Part shown: piece after piece, positions 18,823-25,080 of the stretch
Numbering within the stretch: position 1 is the stretch's first letter
Layout of the letters: every line of letters begins with the position of its first letter
NCBI GenBank assembly: GCA_964574335.1
Contig: CAZNNH010000053.1
Location: 1-35,150, forward strand
Reading direction: 5' to 3'
Source of the DNA: CAZNNH01 sp964574335
GTDB lineage: Bacteria > Acidobacteriota > Vicinamibacteria > Fen-336
Length of the DNA stretch: 35,150 nucleotides
Notes under the pieces: model-generated
The model's database searches: none
The model's input: the letters and a program-made list of their open reading frames with translations, nothing else
Told to the model about the DNA's origin: nothing
Translations under genes and position numbers: made by a program

Positions 18823-21501
18823 TCAGTGAGCCTCGCTCCAGTTGTGGCCCAGGCGAGCGTCGACCAGCAGCGGCACCGCCAGGCTCAGGGCCTGTTCCAT
18901 CACCTCCCGCACCAGCCCAAGCGCCGCCTCGGCCTCGGCTTCCTTCACCTCGAGCAGCAGCTCGTCGTGGATCTGGAGGATCAGGCGTGAGCCCATGCGG
19001 CGGCTTCTGAGCTCGCGGTGGAGGTCGATCATGGCCTTCTTGATCAGGTCCGCCGCCGACCCCTGAACCGGGGTGTTGCGCGCCTGCCGCTCCGCCTCCA
19101 TGCGGACCTGGGGCTTCTTGGACCGAATCTCGGGCAGCCGCCTCAGACGACCCAGCAGGGTCCGCACCGAGCCCGCCTGACGCGCCTCTTCGACGGTGCG
19201 CTCCAGGAAGGTCTCCACCCCCGGGTAGCGGGCGAAGTAGGCGCGGATGAACTCCTCCGCCTCCCGTCGGCTGACGCCGATGTCGGTGGCCAGGGTGTAG
19301 GCGGTCTTTCCGTAGATGAGGGCGTAGTTGATCATCTTGGAGCGGCGGCGCTGCTCGTCCGGGGAAAGCGGGGAGAAGGGCCCGAAGACCTCCCTGGCGG
19401 TCCGGTCGTGGACGTCGTCGCCACGCCGGAAGGTCTCGATCAGGGTCTGGTCCTGGCTCAGGTGGGCCAGGATCCGAAGCTCGATCTGGCTGTAGTCGGC
19501 CGACAACAGCAAATGCCCCGGCTCGGCCACGAAGGCCTCGCGGATCCGCCGTCCGTCGGGGGTGCGGATCGGGATGTTCTGGAGGTTCGGGTCCGAGGAC
19601 GAGATCCGTCCGGTGGCGGCGACGGTCTGGTTGAACGAGGCGTGGATGCGGCCGGTCTCGGGGTGGATCAGCAGCGGCAGCGCGTCGACGTAGGTCGACT
19701 TCAGCTTCTGCAGGCCCCGGTAGTCCAGGATCTTGCGGGGCAGCTCGTGGTGGGCGGCCAGCTCCTCGAGCACCTCCTCGCGGGTCGAGGCGGCCCGTGT
19801 CTTGGCAGTCTTCTTGCCGGGGCGCAGGCCCAGCCGGTCGAACAGCACCTCGCGGAGCTGGGGGGGCGAGTTGAGGTTGAAGGGGCCGCCGGCCAGGGCA
19901 TGGATCTCGGTGGTCAGCGCCTGGATCCGGGTCTCCAGCTCCTGGCTCATCCGGCGCAGCAGCGCGGCGTCGACCTTGACGCCGGCGAGCTGCATGTCGG
20001 CTAGCACCTCGACCAGCGGGAGCTCGGTCGACTCGAAGATCTCGGCCAGCCCCTCCTCTCCGAGGCGCCCTCCGACCACCTCGGCCAGGCGGAAGGTCAG
20101 GTCGGCCTGCTGGGACGCCGACGCGGCCACTGCGTCCCCGAACATCCCCTCCCCCTCGTCCGGGTGGGAGGGCAGGCCTTCCGGGATGCTCTCCCCGAGG
20201 AAGTCCTGGGCCATCCCCGACAGGCCGTGCTGCCGCCGTCCCGGGTCGAGCAAATACGAGGCCACTGGCACGTCGAAGGCCAGGCCTCGCCAGGCGAGAC
20301 CCTGCCGCGCCAGCACGATCCGGTCGTGCTTGGCGTTGGCGCTGAGCTTCTCGACGGCGGGGTCGGAGAGCAGCGTGCCGAGCGCCGCAAGCCACGGCTC
20401 CCGGTCTCGACCTCCGGGTGAGCCGGGGCCCAGGGGCAGGTAGGCGGCGTGATGCGGCCGCCAGCAGAGCGCCGCCCCCAGCGGCTCCGCCCGCATCGGG
20501 TCAGAGGCGCTGGTCAGGAGCGAGACCGCCACCCGCCCCGCCTGGCGCGCCGCCGACACGGCTGCCGACACCGCGGTCTGCGAGTCGAGCCTCTCGTGCT
20601 CGGTGTGGGAAGGGGTCGGTGCCGGGGCCAGCTCGCGGGCCAGGCTGGTGAACTCGAGCTCCCGGAACAGCGCCTGGGCGGCGTCCCGGTCCGGCTCCCG
20701 CCGACGCAACGTCTCGAGGTCGAGGGCCACCGGCACGTCAGTCCGGAGCGTCACCAGCTCCTTGGACAGGCGGGCGGCGTCGGCGTGCGCCAGCAGCCCT
20801 TCACGATACGACTTGCGCTTCACCTGGGCGGCATTCTCGATCACCGCCTCGAGGCTGCCGTGCTCTTGCAGCAGATCCCGCGCCCCTTTCTCCCCGATCC
20901 CCGGCACGCCGGGGACGTTGTCGACGGCGTCCCCCAGCAAGGCCAGCAGGTCGGTCACCCGCTCCGGCGGGACCCCCAGCTTGGTCCGGACCTCGGCGGC
21001 GGCGTAGAGGGTGGCGCCGCTCCCCTCGCGACCCGGGTTGAGCACGTGGACCTCTCCGCAGACCAGTTGGAGAAGATCCTTGTCGCCGCTCACCACCGTC
21101 ACCCGCAGCCCCTGCGCCACCGCCTGCCGCGCCAGGGTGGCGATGACGTCGTCGGCCTCGACCCCGGCCACCTCGATGACGGGGATCCTGAAGACGTCGC
21201 ACACCCGGCGCACGTAGGGGAGCTGGACCGCCAGGTCGTCCGCCATCTTCGGGCGGTTGGCCTTGTAGGCGGGGTACTGCTGGTGCCGGAAGGTGGGCCC
21301 CTTGACGTCGAAGCAGATGCCCATCCACTGCGGGTCCTCGTCCTCGCACAGCTTCTTGAGCATGGTAGTGAAGCCGTAGGTGGCGTTGGTGGGCAGCCCC
21401 TGGCTGGTGCGCAGGTCGCGGATGGCGTGGTAGGCGCGGTGGACCTGGGCGCTTCCATCGACCAGATAGAGGGTCCGGGATCGTTCCTGGGCGCGGGCCA
21501 T
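18823..21501 (-). CDS. polA: DNA polymerase I
   Basis: An 892-residue repair and Okazaki-maturation polymerase with a complete N-terminal 5'-3' exonuclease (VDGSAQVHRAYHAI near residue 14, EVAGVEADDVIATLA, VSGDKDLLQLV, GVPGIGEKGA). In the central 3'-5' exonuclease-like domain (about 300-490) the usual DxE pair is absent (SLLTSASDP), while KHDR and DLTF remain, so proofreading is predicted to be lost. The polymerase domain has motif A (ADYSQIELRI), motif B (KMINYALIYG) and motif C (IHDELLLEV). Motif B carries Tyr726 where E. coli has Phe762. ATG 21501 lies five bases after TATAAT, suggesting a leaderless message. The cation transporter gene ends 42 bases upstream. Confidence 0.97.
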   Translation of the reverse strand: MARAQERSRTLYLVDGSAQVHRAYHAIRDLRTSQGLPTNATYGFTTMLKKLCEDEDPQWMGICFDVKGPTFRHQQYPAYKANRPKMADDLAVQLPYVRRVCDVFRIPVIEVAGVEADDVIATLARQAVAQGLRVTVVSGDKDLLQLVCGEVHVLNPGREGSGATLYAAAEVRTKLGVPPERVTDLLALLGDAVDNVPGVPGIGEKGARDLLQEHGSLEAVIENAAQVKRKSYREGLLAHADAARLSKELVTLRTDVPVALDLETLRRREPDRDAAQALFRELEFTSLARELAPAPTPSHTEHERLDSQTAVSAAVSAARQAGRVAVSLLTSASDPMRAEPLGAALCWRPHHAAYLPLGPGSPGGRDREPWLAALGTLLSDPAVEKLSANAKHDRIVLARQGLAWRGLAFDVPVASYLLDPGRRQHGLSGMAQDFLGESIPEGLPSHPDEGEGMFGDAVAASASQQADLTFRLAEVVGGRLGEEGLAEIFESTELPLVEVLADMQLAGVKVDAALLRRMSQELETRIQALTTEIHALAGGPFNLNSPPQLREVLFDRLGLRPGKKTAKTRAASTREEVLEELAAHHELPRKILDYRGLQKLKSTYVDALPLLIHPETGRIHASFNQTVAATGRISSSDPNLQNIPIRTPDGRRIREAFVAEPGHLLLSADYSQIELRILAHLSQDQTLIETFRRGDDVHDRTAREVFGPFSPLSPDEQRRRSKMINYALIYGKTAYTLATDIGVSRREAEEFIRAYFARYPGVETFLERTVEEARQAGSVRTLLGRLRRLPEIRSKKPQVRMEAERQARNTPVQGSAADLIKKAMIDLHRELRSRRMGSRLILQIHDELLLEVKEAEAEAALGLVREVMEQALSLAVPLLVDARLGHNWSEAH

Positions 21502-21506
21502 GCCGG

Positions 21507-21512
21507 ATTATA
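21507..21512 (-). promoter_or_regulatory. polA -10 element, probably leaderless transcript
   Basis: A perfect TATAAT lies on the minus strand with only five bases between it and ATG 21501. The expected start point falls on the A of the start codon. No Shine-Dalgarno sequence and no recognisable -35 hexamer are present. Confidence 0.5.
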
Positions 21513-21543
21513 GCGACGGCCCGCCCTGGTCTGGGCAGGCGGC

Positions 21544-22377
21544 TCAGCGCAGGCGAAGGATCCGGATGGCGCCGGCGAGGACGACGGCGGCCACCGCCGC
21601 ACCCACCATGAGGTCCGGGAGCGGCGATCCGCTCCACGCCACCAGCGCACCGCCGGCGATCACGCCCAGGTTGGCGACGACGTCGTTGGTAGAGAAGATC
21701 CAGCTCGCCTTCATGTGGACGCCCCGATGGCGGTGTCGTCCCAGCAGCAGCAGGCAGGTGACGTTGGCGACCAACGCGAGCAACGCGATGCCCATCATCG
21801 TGCCGGGCTCGGGCGAGCTCCCGAGCAGAGCCCGTCGCGTCACCTCGCCGAACGCCCCCAGCGCCAGGGTGAGCTGCACCACGCCGGCGAAGCGCGCCGC
21901 GCGTTCGCGGTGAGCGGCAGGCCGCCCGACAGCGTAGAGGCTGAGGCCGTAGACGGCGGCGTCCGCCAGCATGTCCAGCGAATCGGCCAGCAGCCCGGTG
22001 GATTCCGCGAGCCAGCCGGCGACCAGCTCGACGACGAACAAGGTGGCGTTGATGGCGAGCACCACCCAGAGCGTCCCCGCCTCGGGCGAAGGACAGCCCT
22101 CCGGCAGCGCGGTAGCGGGGGTGGTCTCCGTCAACCGGGCGCCCAGGCGGAGCGCCTCGAGCTTGCCGAGGAGGACCTCGGGCCCTCCGGAATGCCAGAC
22201 ATCGAGACGCCGTTCCGCCAGGTCGAAGGAGAGGGCCAGGACGCTCTCCTCGCCGTGGAGGGCCATCCGGACCAGACGCTCTTCCGCGGGGCAATCCATC
22301 CTCGGGATGGCGAAGGTGCTTCGGGAGCTCGGCTGCTCCGGTTGCTGATCCACGAGGCTCTCTCTGCTTGGGGCCAA
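21544..22377 (-). CDS. Short CDF-type cation transporter with HMA-like N-terminus
   Basis: The frame is open from TTG 22377 (277 residues); GTG 22353 is an equally plausible start. Residues about 20-90 resemble a degenerate heavy-metal-associated domain (IPRMDCPAEERLVRMAL, one Cys instead of CxxC). Then come about six membrane segments of cation diffusion facilitator type. Helix two carries LLADSLDMLADA (DxxxD metal site), and helix five carries NDVVANLGVI with Phe at the usual His of HxxxD. A His-rich cytosolic loop (GRHRHRGVH) precedes helix five. The usual C-terminal cytoplasmic domain is missing, because the protein ends right after the last helix. It probably exports a divalent metal across the inner membrane; the metal is unclear. 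It lies between rrf2 and polA on the same strand. Confidence 0.78.
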   Translation of the reverse strand: MAPSRESLVDQQPEQPSSRSTFAIPRMDCPAEERLVRMALHGEESVLALSFDLAERRLDVWHSGGPEVLLGKLEALRLGARLTETTPATALPEGCPSPEAGTLWVVLAINATLFVVELVAGWLAESTGLLADSLDMLADAAVYGLSLYAVGRPAAHRERAARFAGVVQLTLALGAFGEVTRRALLGSSPEPGTMMGIALLALVANVTCLLLLGRHRHRGVHMKASWIFSTNDVVANLGVIAGGALVAWSGSPLPDLMVGAAVAAVVLAGAIRILRLR

Positions 22378-22410
22378 GGCCCAGGAGAAACGGCGGCCTC
22401 TCAGGACATC

Positions 22411-22857
22411 CTACTGGCGATCGGTGACCTGGCGGGAGAGGTCCCGGAGCCGGGCCGGGTCCATCAGGTCGCCGATCGTGTACTCGCTCAGGACCTGGTT
22501 GACGCGGGTGTTGATCAGGTCGTACACGGGCCGCGTCTCGCAGGACTCCTCCCTCCCGCAGACGGTCGGATCGGCCAGGCACGCCACGATCGAGATCTCC
22601 CCGATGGTCGCCTTCACCACGTCCCCCACCGTGATCTCGGCGGCGGGGCGGGCCAGCCGGTAGCCCCCCTTGCGCCCCGACACCCCCACCAGCAGGCGGG
22701 CCGCCCGCAACGAGAGCGCGAGCTGCTCGAGATAGCCGCGGGAGAGCCCGGACCGCTCGGCCGCACCGGCCAGGCTGATCGGGCGCGACTCGCCACCTTC
22801 CTTGGCGATGTCGAGGACCAGCCGGAGGGCGTAGCGGGCTCGCGTGGACAGCTTCAT
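22411..22857 (-). CDS. Rrf2-family transcriptional regulator with Fe-S-type cysteines
   Basis: A 148-residue protein from ATG 22857 (MKLSTRARYALR, the standard family start, with GGGAG close upstream). The frame stays open to 23016, but the extra residues do not resemble the family. The winged-helix DNA-binding part covers residues 1-75 (ISLAGAAERSGLSRGYLEQL recognition region, GRKGGYRLARP wing). Cys93, Cys100 and Cys106 match the spacing of the IscR cluster ligands closely, so it should bind a 2Fe-2S cluster and sense redox, iron or sulfur state. It follows the sulfur operon after a hairpin and lies 33 bases before the cation transporter. Control of the neighbouring sat-apr-qmo genes is a reasonable guess, not shown. 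Confidence 0.92.
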   Translation of the reverse strand: MKLSTRARYALRLVLDIAKEGGESRPISLAGAAERSGLSRGYLEQLALSLRAARLLVGVSGRKGGYRLARPAAEITVGDVVKATIGEISIVACLADPTVCGREESCETRPVYDLINTRVNQVLSEYTIGDLMDPARLRDLSRQVTDRQ

Positions 22858-22891
22858 GGGCTCCCGAGGAATCGGCTTGGACTCGGCGACC

Positions 22892-22922
22892 GGCGATCGC
22901 CCCCGACCCGCCGAGACTCTCG
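22892..22922. promoter_or_regulatory. Palindromes upstream of rrf2
   Basis: Two perfect palindromes lie in the 136-base gap between sat and rrf2: GGCGATCGCC (22892-22901) and CGAGACTCTCG (22912-22922, centred on one C). They could be autoregulatory sites for the Rrf2 protein, although short GC palindromes are common in such DNA. Confidence 0.3.
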
Positions 22923-22945
22923 AGCCGGGGGTCGCGGAGGTAACG

Positions 22946-22972
22946 CCGGGGCGAGGGAACCCCCCGCCCCGG
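22946..22972 (-). terminator. Hairpin after sat
   Basis: A perfect eight-base stem (CCGGGGCG / CGCCCCGG) with an eleven-base loop begins 21 bases after the sat stop on the minus strand. Only a short TT follows, so termination may be partial. It marks the end of the sulfur operon and separates it from rrf2. Confidence 0.5.
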
Positions 22973-22993
22973 TCTGGTCTGGCTACTGAGGCG

Positions 22994-24265
22994 TCAGCGC
23001 TTCTTGGCGGCCTCACCGGTGGCGGCCCCGTGCAGCTTGACCTCCACCTTCTCCTCGAGGGTGTCGTAGTACTGCTTGAGGACGGCGATCACCTCGGGCT
23101 TGGAGAACTCGGAAGGCACCGGCTTCCCCTCGCTCATCAGCTTGCGCAGCATGGTCCCCGAGAGGAGCAGGCGCGCGCCGCCCTTGTACTGGCCGTTGTC
23201 GTCGATCACGGCCTTGCTCTCGTGCGGGCAGGTCTTCATCGAAGCCATGGTGCCGCACTCGTAGCAGTAGAAGGTCCAGTCCATCGCCAGCGGGCGCAGC
23301 ACCAGCGCGTCGGGCGGGATCTCATTGAAGATCTTCTGGGCGTCGAACGGACCGTAGTAGTCGCCGACCCCGGCGTGGTCGCGACCCACGATCAGGTGGG
23401 AGCAGCCGTAGTTCTGCCGGAACACGGCGTGGAGCAAGGCCTCGCGCGGGCCGCCGTAGCGCATCTCCATCGGGTAGCCGCCCTGGATCACCCGCTCCTT
23501 GCGGAAGTACTTGTTGACCAGGGCGTCGATCGCCTTGACCCGCACCTCGGCGGGGATGTCCCCCGGCTTCAGCTTGCCGACCAACTGGTGGATGTAGACG
23601 CCGTCGCAGACCTCGATGGCGACCCAGGCCAGGTAGGCGTGAGAGCCGTGCATCGGGTTGCGGAGCTGCAGGGCCGCCACCGTGCTCCAGCCCCGCTCCT
23701 CGAAGAGCTTGCGGGCGTCGGCCGGCCGCTGGTAGATGTCCTTGAACATCTCGGGGTAGTACGACTCGGACAGCACCTTCACCGGGCCGGCCAGGTTGAC
23801 GGGTCCCTGGGCCATGACCTTCTGGACGCCCGGGTGCTTGTCGTCGTCGGTGGTGAAGATCGCCTTGCACTCGTGGGCCTTGTCGATGGTGTACTTCTCG
23901 GTGACCTTCATGGTGCCCATCAGGGCGTCGGTCTCGGTGTCCCAGAGGGCGACTTCCTCGCCCGCCTTGATCGAGTCGGCCAACGCCTGCTCGGCGGACA
24001 GGCTGATCGGGATCGGCCAGAAGGTCCCGTTCATGCTGGGCATGCGGAACTCGTCACAGACGCCCTTCCAGTCGTCCTTGCCCATGAAGCCGTCGAGCGG
24101 CGTGAAGGCCCCGATCCCCATCATGATCAGGTCCGAGGTCTCCCGGGTGGTCATCGGCACCTTCTTCAGGCCCGCCGCCTTCTTCTTCTCGTCGGCCAGG
24201 GCCTGTCCGTCCAGAAGCAGCGGCTTGAGCTGCTTGCTGCCATGGGGGGGAACGAGCTTAGACAT
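22994..24265 (-). CDS. sat: Dissimilatory sulfate adenylyltransferase (ATP sulfurylase)
   Basis: A 423-residue cytoplasmic enzyme interconverting sulfate plus ATP with adenylyl sulfate (APS) plus pyrophosphate. The active-site signature QLRNPMHGSH lies near residue 200, and GRDHAGVGDYYGP near 291. A zinc-binding segment CYECG...KTCPH lies near 333-346, as in dissimilatory Sat. The N-terminal PUA-like part precedes the catalytic part, and there is no APS-kinase domain. ATG 24265 has AAGGAGG five bases upstream. It is the last gene of the aprBA-qmoABC cluster, 20 bases after the TIGR02186-like gene, and works directly with AprBA. The sequence does not tell whether it runs in the sulfate-activating or the ATP-forming direction. 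Confidence 0.97.
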   Translation of the reverse strand: MSKLVPPHGSKQLKPLLLDGQALADEKKKAAGLKKVPMTTRETSDLIMMGIGAFTPLDGFMGKDDWKGVCDEFRMPSMNGTFWPIPISLSAEQALADSIKAGEEVALWDTETDALMGTMKVTEKYTIDKAHECKAIFTTDDDKHPGVQKVMAQGPVNLAGPVKVLSESYYPEMFKDIYQRPADARKLFEERGWSTVAALQLRNPMHGSHAYLAWVAIEVCDGVYIHQLVGKLKPGDIPAEVRVKAIDALVNKYFRKERVIQGGYPMEMRYGGPREALLHAVFRQNYGCSHLIVGRDHAGVGDYYGPFDAQKIFNEIPPDALVLRPLAMDWTFYCYECGTMASMKTCPHESKAVIDDNGQYKGGARLLLSGTMLRKLMSEGKPVPSEFSKPEVIAVLKQYYDTLEEKVEVKLHGAATGEAAKKR

Positions 24266-24270
24266 GACGT

Positions 24271-24277
24271 CCTCCTT
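24271..24277 (-). promoter_or_regulatory. Strong ribosome binding site of sat
   Basis: AAGGAGG lies five bases before ATG 24265, in the short gap after the upstream gene. It is the best Shine-Dalgarno match I noticed in the window and suggests high Sat synthesis from the shared transcript. Confidence 0.75.
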
Positions 24278-24285
24278 CTTCAGTA

Positions 24286-25080
24286 TCAGTGCTTGGCGCC
24301 GCGCTTGAACAGGCTGCCGGCCAGAAAGCCGGCGGCCAGCGCGATCGCCACCGTGAATGCCCCGTAGGTGAAGGCGTGGCGCTCCGCCAAGCGGCTGAGC
24401 CAGTTCACGAGGCCCGACTGGCGTACGAACAGGTCACTCCTCGCCATCGCCACCGGAGACCCCTCCCGCAGGAAGTGGGTCGTGATTCTGTACTTCCCTT
24501 CCGGGGCCTCTGGCGGCAGCCGAAACACGTGGTACAGCATGCCGTCGGGCCCGATCCGAATCGCGTTGCCAAAGACGCCGTACAGCTTGCGCTCCTCCTG
24601 GAGCTCGAAGTAGCCCTCCACCACCTCGTCCCGCTCGCCCGGCTGGAGCTCGCCGGAGAGGCTCTCGACGGTGGCCCGCGCCGAGATGGCGCTCAGGCCG
24701 ACCGCGTGTCCCGACTCGGCCAGCCTCTCGTTGAGCGACGACACGGCGGTGGGCTCCGCACAGGGAAAGAAGCCGTTGCAGGCCGGGCTGTGCAGGTTGA
24801 CCAGGTACAGGCCGGGGGCGTGGCTGAGCCGGTACTGGCGGACACCCATCCAGAACGCCACCACCCGTCCCTTCTTCATCAGCCGCACCGGCGCGGCCGA
24901 GGGTCCTTCCATCACCGCAAAGGCGCTGTCGCATCCGGCCGGCAGCTGCCCGTGGAGGAAGACCTCCTGTCCGGAGAACGAGAACGAGATCGCCACCCGC
25001 CGCACCGCCGGGTGCGCGACGGGCTCCACCGGCGGCTCCGGCGCGGCCAGAAGCAGCAGGGAGAGGGCCAGGCCCAGCAT
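24286..25080 (-). CDS. TIGR02186-like membrane protein (Alph_Pro_TM family)
   Basis: A 264-residue protein from ATG 25080. Its start codon overlaps the stop of the cytochrome-permease gene (ATGA), with GGAGG upstream, so the two are translationally coupled. Residues 1-15 are a hydrophobic signal sequence. The body is a periplasmic beta-rich domain (SFSFSGQEVFLHG, GLYLVNLHS, a Cys pair in PACNGFFPCAEP). A single C-terminal membrane helix (about 235-258) is followed by a short basic tail (FKRGAKH). The layout matches the Alph_Pro_TM/TIGR02186 family, which to my knowledge is often encoded next to TauE/SafE permeases. Its function is not established. The context suggests an accessory subunit of the permease encoded just before it. 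Confidence 0.8.
   Translation of the reverse strand: MLGLALSLLLLAAPEPPVEPVAHPAVRRVAISFSFSGQEVFLHGQLPAGCDSAFAVMEGPSAAPVRLMKKGRVVAFWMGVRQYRLSHAPGLYLVNLHSPACNGFFPCAEPTAVSSLNERLAESGHAVGLSAISARATVESLSGELQPGERDEVVEGYFELQEERKLYGVFGNAIRIGPDGMLYHVFRLPPEAPEGKYRITTHFLREGSPVAMARSDLFVRQSGLVNWLSRLAERHAFTYGAFTVAIALAAGFLAGSLFKRGAKH

Noticed and set aside
22858..23016. N-terminal extension of the Rrf2 regulator
   Set aside because: The family begins at MKLSTRARYAL; the upstream part contains palindromes and the hairpin after sat and reads as Arg/Pro/Gly-rich noise.
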